Shown here piece by piece: positions 1 through 10,403 of a stretch of 64,000 nt of DNA. Each line of letters opens with the position of its first letter. Positions within the stretch are counted from its first letter, which is position 1. The position numbers and the translations under genes are program-made. The DNA is taken from the NCBI GenBank assembly GCA_013398275.1, contig VZSE01008494.1, positions 211,507 to 275,506 of the forward strand, written 5' to 3'. This DNA is from Promerops cafer (taxonomy: Eukaryota; Chordata; Aves; Passeriformes; Nectariniidae). The notes beneath the pieces are model-generated. The model was given only the letters and a program-made list of their open reading frames with translations, was not told where the DNA came from and made no database searches.

Positions 1-1529
1 TTGCTGGGAGAAGCAGGTGAAAAGTCAGAAGATTTCATACAGGAGGGCGTATCTGGTTCATGTCCCTCTGTAAGATGAGACCCACTAAATGGGTTTCAGG
101 CTGGTAAGGGAGAGTGTATTACAGCAGTTTCCTGTGACATTTTTGTGTGTTGAAGAGCTTAAGGGATTTACAAAAGTAATAATTTTTTTAAATATTGATT
201 TTACATTTTGATGAGAACAAAATTTTAAACTATCAGCTGGCAAGCGGATTTGTTTGCAGATACACCAGAGAACAAAGTTAGGATTTATTCACTTAATACC
301 CTTCTTCCCAAATTCCCAGGTTTATTTTGCTGGGTAGGAGAAAGTTATTTTTAAGCATTGCATAGCACAGCATCAAACAGTTTCAAAATTCCCCCTCATG
401 GTGGATATGGATTTAACAAAATTAGAAACTGTTTCTTTTTTATGGTGTTTTCCAGTTTCAGAGAAGGTTGAAGATCAAGACCTGTTAATTTTTTTCCTAA
501 CAACGAATACCAGGAGATGTGCTTCAGTGTTGACCATGTAACAATTGGAGGAAAAAAATGTTCCTTTGGACACAACACGTTGTACATTACCCTATCAACT
601 AGCACTCTTTAGTATCTGATGATCCAGTTCATACATTCAGGTTTTGTCCCCCTTAAAGCAAGAAAGCAACAGAATAGTGTGCTCTTAGTTCATAAAAATA
701 TACGTGTTCCCCACAAGTGGGATTTTGCTAACATGTTTGTGTAAAACAGACTTAATCCTGAAGAGCGTTTCACTTTCAGCATTAAGACACAACATTTTAA
801 TTTTTAACATTAAGGCATTAATGTTGAAGCAAGTCATCCTCACAAGAAATATCACCCACTGTAAAATCAGTCATTTGATGCAATATGGCTACCTGAACAT
901 CATCTGTTTGTAATATCTCTAAAGGAAACCTTAGAAATAGCAATACTCCAACAGAACTTGAACCCTGAGTTTTACTTTTCTTGAGCTGACAGTGGATATA
1001 TGGTTCTCGCTTCATTTTGTGACCTGAATTAAATATGTAGCTTTGAAGTCCCAGCCAGGCTCTAGCCTAGTTGTCCTTTTAAACAAGTTTCATTGATAAA
1101 ATTGGGTGCTTGTATTTTGGCTACTTGTTTCATAGTGTTAGGATTGCAAAGATCACCACTAGGCTTTGAAGCTTTGTATTCACCATTTAAGTTTGGGGTT
1201 TGTTTTTCATTCAGTTAATAATGGAATGAGGGGATGTGCCTATCTGCACTAGGGTTTCAGATAGTGACCCGAGCGAGTGCTGCTCTCCATCCCCAGTGAG
1301 ACATAGTTTTAAATGGTGAAACAGCTGTGCTGCTTAGGTGAGCAAAATGGTTAATGTGGGCGTGAAAGTTAAAAGCTTTACATCTTTCAAAAACAAGAAC
1401 ATATCTAAAAAGAAAAACCCCACCAAGCCCACACCGGATGCTGTTCTTGCTTGTTGTTTCCTGTGTGCTGGTTGAACTAATGGCTAGTCTGGATTCCTTT
1501 TGCAGCCTGAAACTTCTAGAGGATAAAAA
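1..1529. other. Downstream flank of DUSP4, no gene seen
   Basis: This AT-rich stretch has only short open frames on both strands, none with a recognisable domain or splice structure. On the minus strand it holds a possible poly(A) hexamer (TTTATT on the plus strand near 321), so a very long 3' UTR isoform of DUSP4 cannot be excluded. I see no repeat family I can name here. Confidence 0.5.
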
Positions 1530-1898
1530 TAGCCTGGAGGAGACTGAGGGGAGACCTCATTGGGGTCTTCAACATCCTCATGAGAGGAAGGGGAGGGGCA
1601 GGTACCAATATCTTCCCTCCTGTGACCAGTAACAAGACTGGAGGAAGCAGCATGAAGCTGAGTCAGGGGAGGTTTAGGTTGGATATTAGAATGGATTTTC
1701 ACCCAGAGGGTGGTTGGGCACTGGAACAGGCTCCCCAGGGAAGTGGTCACAGCACCAAGCCTGACAGAGTTCAAGAAGCTTTTGGACAACACTCTCAGGC
1801 ACATGGTGTGACTCTTGGGGCTATCTTGTGCAGGGCCGGGAGTTGGACTCAGTGATCCTGGTGGGTCCCTTCCAACTCAGCATATTCTTTGATTCTAC
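1530..1898 (+). mobile_element. CR1 LINE, 3' end fragment
   Basis: This is a 5'-truncated copy of chicken repeat 1 (CR1), a non-LTR retrotransposon, in plus orientation. The diagnostic run of CR1 3' phrases appears in order: GAGGGGAGACCTCATTGGGG near 1549, AGGGGAGGTTTAGGTTGGAT near 1666, the 'cactggaacaggctcccc' block near 1719, and the terminal 'gactcagtgatcctggtggg' block near 1848. It ends close to a degenerate form of the ATTCTATG-type terminal repeat (near 1887-1897). There is no intact reading frame. The recognition rests on knowledge of the family consensus, not on a search. Confidence 0.9.
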
Positions 1899-4269
1899 TT
1901 TCCAGTATCTTTGAACTGCCAGTGTTAATGTTTCTGATGTTCTGTGCAGAGTAAAGGTGCTGTGTGAGGAAATCATTTTGCAGTGGTTTTTGTCTTGTAA
2001 TGACATTATCTCATATCCGTTTGTGGCCAGACACAGAGGAATACCCAGGCCTGATGATGCATCTGTGTGTTGTAGACACCTGTGCAGGAGTAGCGTATGT
2101 TGTCATAGCTCCTCTTACAGTTCAAAACAAAGTGTGAATCTGCCCATCAATATCAAAGTTACCCGTTAAAAACCTGGTTGTGGTTGTGGTGGTAGGGCTG
2201 CATTTGGCAGGCTGTTAACAGTACAGACGCTGCTGCTTTAGCTGGGGGAGTTAACTACAATGGGACCTTAAAAATGCCATGACCCCATAACCAGGCAGTT
2301 GCTCCTCCTGAGAAATGAAGTTTTTGACCTCCTGAGAAGAGCAGTCCCCTGATACTGGGATGCTCATTTTGCAGCGTTGGATCACCGGTGGAGGCACAGT
2401 AGGAGCTGAGGATGTAAGAACACTGGGCTAGGCCCTCATAGGCTTGGGAGACCAGGGACAGAACTTGGTGTCTGCTGGCGCAAGGGACAATGTATCTCTC
2501 AGGCCTGTTGATACTTGTCAGTGTCCCTTTGAGGCAGCATTTTGAAACTTCTGTGTAGTTTTGCGACAGGACCTTAATAGGCAAAACAGAAAGAAAAGTC
2601 ACCACCTAACAAAGGAGGGAGGGTTCTGCTCTCCATTGCTGAAACTGTTTCCATGAGACTGATGATTTAGATACCTGGTGCAGAGTGACACTGCAGTCTG
2701 ATTGCTGTCAACAAAACTTACCTTAATAAGTACCTTAATAAGGTATATTTTATTTTCTCATTCTTATTTTTATCTACCAGTTGTGTTTGATCCCAGCTCC
2801 ACAGAGACTGTTACAAACCTCGTATACTAGTTCCACCATGTTGCAGTCACTACTGGTTTTCTAACCTCTGTTTGGAGTGTTTGCATGTGATGCAATTGAA
2901 CCCCACTGCATTATGTAGCAGGACTTTATTTTGCCTGCAAACTTAAACTTTGCTTGTTTGTTATTGAGAGTACCCCAAAAGAAAATTCTACACTGAAGCA
3001 GAGAGAAAACCCTGCAAAATGTTCTGCACTGTTGGCTTTGGTGGGCAGCAGACACAGAAAAGGCATGTGGTATATGGGAGGAAGTAGCTCCTGGAGAAGG
3101 GCACTTTCTTGGCTCTGGAAACCAGCTGCTCCTACTGTTTGTTGTAGGTTAGAGGTGTCTGCTCCCTTTGAATGTGCAAGGTGCTGAGGGATGCAAACGT
3201 GTTGTGCCACTGCTTGGCCTGTGAGAGCTGCTTAAGACGGTGGCAAATCTCAAAAAAGCCTCCTGCATCCCTGCAATGACATCCATTTCTGCACAGTTCG
3301 TGCACTGCATGCAATTTCCATATGGGACTGTTAACAGAAATTGCCCTGAACAGGATTTTTCAAGATGGGTAAAAGGAAGAGTCCAGCCACAGAACAGATT
3401 AGTTTGAACATTGCTAATCATTCTCAGAAGCTGAATGTCAGGAAATGTGTGAATTTATTTTCAGTGGGATTTCTCTGTTTCCATGCTGCTTTGCCACAGA
3501 AAGTCTGGCTCAGAAATCTAAAAGGACGTGCATCTAATGCTTGCTTCAGTTATGTTAAGCTGAATATTTGTGCAGCATTGTAAGCTATGCTGCAGCCTGC
3601 ATAAGGAAGTCCTGGGAAGGCACATAATGAGTTCTTGCCTCATGTGGCAACTGGCTTGTGAACCTCCTCAGACTTGAATCCATTGGTGATCAGAAGTAGT
3701 GGCTTGGCACAGTCCAGAGCATGTTCTGGTCTTTCTGAGAGTGGCAGGACAGATGTGCAGAGAGGGAGTGGCAGTGTTCCTACCTCTCTGAACACAGAGT
3801 AGATGTGAAACCCAGGGGATTGGGGAACACTGCATGTGTGTTAAAATCTCTGAAGTAAGGTGAATGAGCCTGGGGATCTGTAGGAGACATAAGAAGCAGA
3901 TGCACACTGACACATATGCCTGTCAAGTCACATTATCTGACTGGTTTTGATGTATTGATCTTGCTGAACCTGTTGGTGGCAAGTTTTAGTGCTGGTCCCA
4001 TTAATTACTAATGTAGATTATTAGAGTCTCTGTTATTACAAGATAATTTTGACACTTCCTTAACATCTGCAGAACTTGCTTCAGCTTTGGAAATTGAAAT
4101 GGGGATTTTTTGTGCTGCAGTCCCATGAGCTTGTGCTTTGTCATTCCTAATTGCTTTCTCTGGCAACCCAGATGGCAATGTAGCTGGGGGTTGAATTTCT
4201 AGACCTTTTTTTGTGTAACTTGTTTTCATAACTAGCCCTCTATGTGTCCTCTCTTGGTTGCCAATTACC
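1899..4269. other. Downstream flank of DUSP4, no gene seen
   Basis: No coding potential is recognisable on either strand. A short TGTGGT-rich tract (about 2175-2192) contains two RUNX-like cores. Minus-strand poly(A)-like hexamers occur near 2750 and 2925, so part of this could belong to a rare extended DUSP4 3' UTR. Otherwise it is unique-looking intergenic DNA. Confidence 0.45.
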
Positions 4270-4285
4270 TGGAGCTGGGATATCA

Positions 4286-4295
4286 TTTATTTATT
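4286..4295 (-). terminator. Candidate distal poly(A) signals of DUSP4
   Basis: Two overlapping AATAAA hexamers are read on the minus strand (TTTATTTATT on the plus strand). If used, they give a 3' UTR of about 1.5 kb that would include both AU-rich elements. Confidence 0.35.
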
Positions 4296-4450
4296 TCTTC
4301 TTTTACCTTCTCTCAACGTTGAAGACGATGGGCAGTTTCTCAGCCTACCTACTTGGTGGACTTTAGGTAACATCTCTGTAACAACTGAGTTGGATCTATA
4401 AATGTGCTTGGCTAAATGTCTGATCTGCAATACTTGTAATAGTTTAAAAG

Positions 4451-4459
4451 TAAATAAAT
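4451..4459 (-). promoter_or_regulatory. AU-rich element, overlapping ATTTA pentamers
   Basis: On the minus strand this reads ATTTATTTA, two overlapping AUUUA pentamers typical of mRNA-destabilising elements. It would lie in the message only if the distal poly(A) signals at 4286-4295 are used. Confidence 0.4.
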
Positions 4460-4561
4460 ACATTTTTAACAGTTGCTCAGTGAAAATGGAATGTGTGCAC
4501 AACCTGCTGTTCTGTCTTGGTCTTAGGACAAATTTGCTCCAGCCAAACTGTTGAAAACCAT

Positions 4562-4573
4562 TTTATTTTTATT
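4562..4573 (-). terminator. Candidate proximal poly(A) signals of DUSP4
   Basis: Two adjacent AATAAA hexamers on the minus strand (TTTATT twice on the plus strand) lie about 1.2 kb after the DUSP4 stop codon. The sequence just beyond, in the minus direction, is T-rich and could act as the downstream element. This is the best single candidate for the main 3' end. Confidence 0.45.
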
Positions 4574-4606
4574 TTCTCCAAACAATGTTTTCTCCCTCCC
4601 TCAGGC

Positions 4607-4615
4607 AATAAATAA
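4607..4615 (-). promoter_or_regulatory. AU-rich element, UUAUUUAUU nonamer
   Basis: The minus strand reads TTATTTATT, an exact match to the UUAUUUA(U/A)(U/A) destabilising nonamer. It lies about 35 nt before the proximal poly(A) signals, so it would be in both predicted message forms. The likely effect is fast mRNA turnover through ARE-binding proteins such as the TTP family; this is inference. Confidence 0.5.
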
Positions 4616-5769
4616 AAAGTTAATTTCTAGAAAAAAAAAAAAAAGAACAAAACCATACATATGTACATCAGCCACACAGGCATCTTGTGTGTTGGACTGG
4701 ACTGGAGGGAAGGACAGAGGTAGGGTGGGAAATAAGGCTCCGGGTGGGTTGAAGATGAGGCATTTTCAGGTCTTGGACCAAAAGCTGCAGAAATGTTGCA
4801 CAGGTGAACAAGACTCAGCACAGGAAAAGGGCTAGTCGTGAGGTGGGAGAAGCTTGAAAATGCTGAATGAATGACACCTCTGGGCCAGCCTGTCCTCCAC
4901 CCTGCAGCTTCTCTCTTCCATTACTATAATGTCCCATCCTGCTTCTTTTGGAAGAAGAGCGGCAGTGGAACCAGTGGAGAAGAAACTGAACAGAGTAATC
5001 AAAAGCAGCCCAGACTGCTCCCCTAACCCCTTCTTTCTCATCTTAAAGCCACAGGAGATTGGACCTAAGTTTTCTAGAATCCAGTGATCCACAGAGGCAA
5101 GAAAAGAGGCATTTCAGACTACATCTCTCCCTCCAAACCACTTCCCAACCACAGAGATTGCTCTCCGCCCCTGGAATAGGCTCAGCTGGTGACTTGGCAG
5201 GTGCCTGCCAGCTCCTGCCTCATCTCCCCAGCCACTGGCAGGGCTGAGGTTGAGTGCAGGCAGCCCTTTGCCACCTCTCCTGCTTGCCCCACGGCCCTGC
5301 CTGCAGCTCTGCTTGTCTGAAGGGTACCTGGCTCAGGTAAGCAGCACCCACCACACACACAGAGGTCTCTCTGCAAGGGGGAAGGCTGCTGTACAGTAAA
5401 AACAGGGTATGCTCCCTTGTCAGTCTAGATGAGCTGGGGGCAGAAACATGGGGAGAAGGGGAGGTGTAAAAAGGCAGTAAAATAGGGATGGAAACACATG
5501 AAGACCAGGCACTTGAGGAAACCCAGTATACTATTCTTTTCCTCCCCCAAAGAGCCTGGATAATGTCAAGGTTTGTGGCTTTTACAACTTCGTGCTTTCA
5601 AAACATAACAATAAAAAGCAAACAAACCAAGATGAGGTAAGAAATTTCTCTACTAAAAAGATGGTGAGTCCAGGGTGAACGGCAGTGTCCGGCACTATTG
5701 CTTAACGTCACGGGGCTCCACGCCCCCTGCACGCCTGGCACTACCTGCCTGGCTGGCCTTGGCCCTGAG

Positions 5770-6155
5770 CTAACAGCTGGGCGACGTGGTGATGGGGCTG
5801 TGCAGGTAGGGGAGGCTGCTGGGGGTGGCATGGACACCGACAGACACTGGGAAGCTGAAGACAAACTGCGAGGTGGGGGTGGAGGTGGCCTTGCCCCGCT
5901 CCCGCAGCGTCCCCGAGGGGCTGACAGCCTCCACTGCGTATGAAGTGGCCAACACCTGCGACTCGAACTGCAGCAGCTGCCCCATGAAGCTGAAGTTGGG
6001 GGAGATGATGCTCCGGCGCTGCTTGACAAACTCGAAGGCCTCCTCTAGCTTGACACGCTTCTTCATCATCAGGTACGCCAAGCAGATGGTGGCTGAGCGG
6101 GAGATGCCAGCCTGGCAGTGCACGAGGACCCGGCCACAGCACTCCTTCACTGAGT
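5770..6155 (-). CDS. DUSP4: DUSP4 (MKP-2) exon 4: catalytic loop and C-terminus
   Basis: Last coding exon of the nuclear dual-specificity phosphatase that dephosphorylates the Thr and Tyr of activated MAP kinases (ERK, JNK, p38). It completes a split Asp codon with exon 3, then encodes 127 residues. The signature HCQAGISRS (HCxxGxxR) starts at 6120; its catalytic Cys codon is 6115-6117, equivalent to Cys280 if the protein has the usual 394 residues. It continues with the conserved FEFVKQRRSIISPNFSFMGQ block and ends in a short tail SPITTSPSC followed by TAG at 5770-5772. The acceptor is CCAG at the 6156 side. The choice of DUSP4 over the close paralogues DUSP1 and DUSP2 rests on YLMMKKRVKLEE and the RERGKATSTPTSQFVFSF tail. 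One difference from the mammalian protein is a Cys pair (KECCGRV) before the P-loop. Confidence 0.97.
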
Positions 6156-6293
6156 CTGGAGGGCAACGGAGGCAAGACGTGAGACCCACAGCCTGCCACC
6201 ACGGCCCAACCCCTCACCAAACCTGCAGGTGGTGGCTGACCTCCCTCCCACCAGTGCAACCAGTGGACACAACATCTCTGCACAGGCGCTCAC
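6156..6293 (-). other. DUSP4: DUSP4 intron 3
   Basis: Short 138-bp intron with donor GTGAGC and a pyrimidine-rich acceptor ending in CAG. It splits an Asp codon after its first base (phase 1). Antisense open frames across it are shadows. Confidence 0.93.
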
Positions 6294-6513
6294 CAATGTA
6301 CTCAATTGCCTCCATGAACCAGGAGCTGATGTCAGCTTTGTGGTTATCCTCCACAGGGATACACTTGTACTGGTAGTGCCCCTCAAAGTGGTTGGGGCAG
6401 TCTGAGGAGACATTCAGCAGGGCTGTGATGCCCAGTGCATCAAGCATGTCCCGCCGGGCTGCATGGTAGGCGCTGCCAAGGTAGAGGAAGGGAAGGATTT
6501 CCACAGGCCCACC
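6294..6513 (-). CDS. DUSP4: DUSP4 exon 3: first half of the phosphatase domain
   Basis: This 220-nt exon encodes 73 residues plus the first base of a split Asp codon. It opens with GGPVEILPFLYLGSAYHAA, the start of the dual-specificity phosphatase domain, and contains the general-acid loop CIPVEDNHKADISSWF. The Asp in VED is about residue 249 on human-like numbering. The acceptor is TTACAG at the 6514 side and the donor is GTGAGC at 6293. The residues AARRDMLDALGITALLNVSS match DUSP4 rather than DUSP1, which has a slightly different block here. Joined to exon 4 it forms the complete catalytic domain. Confidence 0.97.
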
Positions 6514-6935
6514 CTGTAACAAAGAAAAACAATAGATATGGGGTTGACCAGGGGACAGTGGCAGGCAGGACACACATCCAGATGGCTTGGAAACAGCCAG
6601 CTGTGCAGCAACCTGGCACCTGATCCAGGGACCTCAGAAGAGGGAGCAGAGGCTGCCTTCCTGAGGTGTTAAACCTATTTCAGCCCCTCCTCTCCCTCTC
6701 TGTCCTGTTCAGAAACAGGCAGGTGTGGGTTAATAGGACTTGGGCTTGTCCACTCTTTCGGGCACACAAACACTCTGGGATTAGGAGAACCACCATGCTT
6801 TCCCACAAGAGGAAAGGAAGCAGGGCTCTGGCTCCGCAAGCCCCAGCTGAGAGAGAGCAGAGAGACTTCCATAGGAGCAGTTTACAATGCTGGAAGAGCA
6901 GTCAAGATAGCTAAGCCCTGGGATTTTAGACATAC
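6514..6935 (-). other. DUSP4: DUSP4 intron 2
   Basis: Intron of 422 bp, donor GTATGT, acceptor TTACAG, phase 0 between the Gln of exon 2 and the Gly-Gly of exon 3. I see no repeat or hidden exon in it. Confidence 0.93.
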
Positions 6936-7072
6936 CTGGTCATGGAAGGGGGTCCCACAGGAACTGCAGCCCAAATCCAAGGGCTCAGCGCTGGTGGGGG
7001 GTGACACATTGCTCAGGGACTTGGTTTTTGCGCAGAATTCAGGGTACTCCGAGGAGAAGCGCTCATAGCCCC
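6936..7072 (-). CDS. DUSP4: DUSP4 exon 2: linker between the two domains
   Basis: This 137-nt exon completes a Gly codon split after its first base and encodes 45 residues. It starts GYERFSSEYPEFCAKTKSL, the end of the rhodanese-like domain, and ends LDLGCSSCGTPFHDQ, the conserved end of the DUSP4 linker. The middle, with NVSPPTSAEP, is the variable part of the linker. The acceptor is TTGCAG at 7073-7075 and the donor GTATG at 6931-6935. The LDLGCSSCGTP block is characteristic of DUSP4 and helps separate it from DUSP1, DUSP2 and DUSP5. Confidence 0.95.
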
Positions 7073-9829
7073 CTGCAAGAAGAGAGTCACCAAGTGTTAT
7101 CCCAGACTGCATTCACAGGACTGCAGAATGGCACAGCGGGAGATGCCCTTGGCCACTAGATGATGCTACAGCGATGGAGAGTGGCCTCCTGCCCCAGGAG
7201 GAGCAGTCAGGCTCTCGGCAGCAAGGGGGGAACACCCCTGAGGCTCCACCATTCCCTTGGAGCAAGAGCACCAAGAGCAATGATCTTGGCCATCCAAAGT
7301 CTCTGGTCCAGGGTTCGGTCCCCTGCATACTGCCAGCCAAAACCCCAGACTGAGGCCAAGGTTGCTCTCTGAGACAATGAAGAGAGGATTTATTTCCAGC
7401 ATACTCAGACTCAAATGGGAAAAGCTGCTCCGAGGCCAGAGACTGTTCAGTTCTCATTTTCCCTTGACACATCATTTTGTCACAAAAGACAGGCAGGTCT
7501 CCCATTCCCAGCTTGACCCTCCAGCTCAGAGCTCCCAAAACAACAGACCAGGAAAGCCCTGGCTCTGGCCAGGTATAGCCAAGCTGACCCCACAGCCAAG
7601 CTGCTCTCAGAGAGGTGTCTGCTGCTTCCCAAGGACACAGGTCCAAGCTGAACATGGAGCAGCTTGTTCCTCTGATCTGCTGCCAGGGGGATAAGCACAG
7701 GGGATGTCAGGGCTTCATCATGGCAGGCAAAACAAGAGCAAACCCCACTGAGTTCCCAGGACAGGGAAACTGCAGTGTTAGCTTGCCAATAAACACTTCT
7801 GGTGAGACTTTCTTCTCTCATTCAAATCAAATCGACAACCCTGACATCCTTGTAGGGTCTGAATTTAAGTCTCAAAATCAATGAAAATCAAGTATTTTAC
7901 TATCACCACGGGACTCCAGCTAGATCAAGTCCTGACTCCCAGGATGGTCCCTGAAGACTCAAACCGACTGCAGGACCTATGCCTGAAGATTTTGGCTTAC
8001 CAGAGCATACAGCAGGACACATCGTTCTTATCCCTTAGCACTGAGACTGCCCTGAACAAGGCTGGGTATTCAAAACAATGGATGCAAGCGTCTCAAGCAG
8101 CCCAGGAATCCCTAGGCAGCTAGAGCCTGATACTGCCAGCATCTCAGTGTCCTTTGTGGTTCCCCCCCGCTACAAAAGGAAGGGCTCTAGTACCTTAGAG
8201 CAGAACCGTGCGGATTTATCACTGCATTTACATTGTCCCTCCCACACAGCCAGGACAGTTTGCAGAGGCTTCATTTCCCTGGCCTGACATCCCTTCACAG
8301 TGCTACTGCTTCAATTTGAAAGAGCATCCAAAACCAAGAGCCTTTGTTAGACAACTTCCAGGGATCTGGTCCTAAAATCCCTGGATCTACCACACTGCAC
8401 TCCACTGGTCATCGCACCATGAGAGGGAAACGCTGCCCAGGGCGATGGGCAGAAACATCTTGGAAAGAAAAAGAGACCTTTTCAAATGTTTCTCTTCAAT
8501 GAATCTCATCAGATTCATTGATCCAGCAGCCCCTGGATGTTCACACTGGCCCTGCCCGGTACAGGAGCCAGGCAGAGCAGGTGCCCATGGCCAGCAACAC
8601 CCAGCCAGGCTCTTTCACAGGGAAACGAGCAGCAGCCAGAACTGCACAAAACACATCTGGATCTTCATTGTGACCTGCACCCAACAAATGTGCACTTGGG
8701 CATGCACAGCTCTGCGTTAGTGTAGCCCTCATGGAATCAGAGCGAGATGATTTTTGTAGCTCTGTGGTAAGCAAGAAGAAGACTGCAGTGCTGAGACTGA
8801 GTCTCTCGGAGCCCATTCCTTAAGAGGGCTCCCATCCCAACCAACCTCCCACGAGAACCACAGAGGCACCAGAAGCTCTCAGCTGACAATGGCCACCCTT
8901 GAAGCAGAGCAGTTTCCTGCCACATGCGTGGCTCCAGCACCACACTGGCTCATGGTGAAGGAGCCTGCTCCTGAGCAAGCCCTTGCTGTGCAGGCACTCC
9001 CGCAGCAGCACATCGTATCGCATCCTTGGAACAGCTCCTGCTGCTTTTACTGTATCTAGTACAACTGAAGTGCTAGTTCCTCCATCTATCAAGCCTCTTA
9101 ATGGATTTGCTACTCTGCATACACATCCTCACCCCTGCTGTAAGTAAGCCAAGGAATAAATTGACTCTCAGGCTGTAAACAAAAAAGAAAAAGCCCCACA
9201 GAGCTCATCCAGGAAACCCAGCTGAGCATCCCCTGCCCCTAAATCATCTCACGGCAATTCTCAGGACCAGCAGCTCCAAATGTGCACAGCTTCTCATTTA
9301 ATACACGGCAGAGGGGGGAAGAAGCCCTGATCCCTGCTGTAGTCGAAAAAGGAGCACAGAGGCATTCCCGGCTTTTCTGCCGCTGCAAAGGGACATCGCC
9401 GTTACAGCAGGAATTTGACCCAGCACAAATACCTTCTCCGCACCGTGGGGCTGGGGATGAACTCAAACAAAGCGTGGGGGGATTTCCCCCCACACACTCA
9501 CTTCCTTCAGGTCCCGGGCAGGGCCACGGGGCCCGCTCGGTGCCCCTGAGCCGGCTCAGACCGCCCGGGCACCCACGCTCGGCGCTGATGGCCGCGCTGC
9601 GACCGTCCCGGGACGCCAGCTCCGGGGCAGCGCATCCCGGTGCGTGCGGCCCCCCAGCCCTCCCGCCGGCTCCCAACTTCTGGCAGGACAGCCGGAGGCG
9701 GGAGAAGGGAGCGCCCTGCCCGGGGCGCGGCGAGCCCCGACCCCCATTCCCGGGCGGGGGCAGCCGTCCGCGGCCAGTTCTCCCCCGTCATTCCCGGTGT
9801 CCCCGCCGCCCGCTGCCCCCCGCCGGTAC
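7073..9829 (-). other. DUSP4: DUSP4 intron 1
   Basis: Largest intron, 2757 bp, with donor GTACCGG next to exon 1 and acceptor TTGCAG next to exon 2, phase 1. The half nearest exon 1 (about 9280-9829) is GC- and CpG-rich and belongs to the CpG island. The rest is average composition. It contains a perfect inverted repeat at 8496-8521. I see no CR1 copy and no additional exon. Confidence 0.9.
8496..8521. repeat. Perfect short inverted repeat in DUSP4 intron 1
   Basis: Two 11-nt arms (TCAATGAATCT and AGATTCATTGA) are separated by the 4-nt loop CATC. It could be a hairpin in the pre-mRNA or a palindromic factor site; there is no evidence for either beyond the symmetry. Confidence 0.85.
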
Positions 9830-9990
9830 CTGCCAGGAGGCGGATGTCGGCGCGCGCCGTGTCGCGACGGAGCGCGCGCACCACGAGCGCCACGGTGCTG
9901 TCCTCGCGCAGGGCCTCCGCGCGCGGGCTGCGCTCGTCGTACACCACGACGGCGGCGTAGAGCCCGGCCCGCAGCCGCGCCCGCACCTCG
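9830..9990 (-). CDS. DUSP4: DUSP4 exon 1, 3' part only (rhodanese-like domain)
   Basis: This is the visible part of the first coding exon: 53 codons plus the first base of a split Gly codon. It begins EVRARLRAGLYAAVVVYDER and ends ALRRDTARADIRLLAG, the second half of the rhodanese-like (CH2) MAPK-binding domain of DUSP4. The donor is CAG|GTACC at the 9829 side and the phase fits exon 2. The rest of the exon, with the start codon, the N-terminal segment and the basic kinase-interaction motif, falls in the run of N from 9991. Visible residues in all exons total 300, against 394 for human DUSP4, so about 90-94 residues (roughly 276 nt) are missing. The ATG is therefore expected inside or at the far edge of the 294-nt gap. 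The partial state is an assembly artefact, not a pseudogene signal. Confidence 0.93.
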
Positions 9991-10284
9991 NNNNNNNNNN
10001 NNNNNNNNNNNNNNNNNNNNNNNNNNNNNNNNNNNNNNNNNNNNNNNNNNNNNNNNNNNNNNNNNNNNNNNNNNNNNNNNNNNNNNNNNNNNNNNNNNNN
10101 NNNNNNNNNNNNNNNNNNNNNNNNNNNNNNNNNNNNNNNNNNNNNNNNNNNNNNNNNNNNNNNNNNNNNNNNNNNNNNNNNNNNNNNNNNNNNNNNNNNN
10201 NNNNNNNNNNNNNNNNNNNNNNNNNNNNNNNNNNNNNNNNNNNNNNNNNNNNNNNNNNNNNNNNNNNNNNNNNNNNNNNNNNNN
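9991..10284. other. Assembly gap (294 N)
   Basis: Unsequenced run inside the GC-rich first exon of DUSP4. GC-rich avian first exons are often lost in short-read assemblies. The length is not a round number, so it may be an estimate rather than a fixed placeholder. It hides the DUSP4 start codon, N-terminus and probably part of the 5' UTR. Confidence 0.99.
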
Positions 10285-10403
10285 CCGCGCCGCGCCTTTG
10301 TCACCGCGGGGCAGCGCGGTGTCACCCCCGCCGGGACCCCTCCGGGTCGCACGCGCTGCGGGGCACGCGCGCGTGCACACCCGCGTGTGCGGGCGCCGCT
10401 GGG

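Larger units (their letters stand above)
4270..5769 (-). other. DUSP4: Probable DUSP4 3' untranslated region
   Basis: This begins immediately after the DUSP4 stop codon and is read on the minus strand. Two pairs of overlapping or adjacent AATAAA signals lie at 4562-4573 and 4286-4295, giving plausible 3' ends about 1.2 kb and 1.5 kb after the stop. AU-rich elements sit close by at 4607-4615 and 4451-4459. Transcripts of immediate-early phosphatases of this family are known to be short-lived, and AREs would fit that. The exact end is inferred; no transcript data are available. A run of 14 A (plus strand) at 4631-4644 lies inside the region. Confidence 0.5.

Noticed and set aside
1580..1855. 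Open frames on both strands within 1484-1855
   Set aside because: They lie inside a CR1 3' end, downstream of its coding region.
5741..6283. 180-codon minus-strand and 183-codon plus-strand frames over DUSP4 exon 4
   Set aside because: Alternate-frame shadows of the GC-rich coding exon. They run through the exon 4 acceptor into intron 3, and the plus-strand one is antisense.
5770..7072. Assignment to DUSP1 or DUSP2 instead of DUSP4
   Set aside because: The linker end LDLGCSSCGTP and the C-terminal RERGKATSTPTSQFVFSF are DUSP4-type; the paralogues differ in these blocks.
9830..9990. Possibility that DUSP4 is a pseudogene because the N-terminus is missing
   Set aside because: The loss coincides exactly with an N gap, all visible splice sites are intact, and there is no stop or frameshift in 300 residues.
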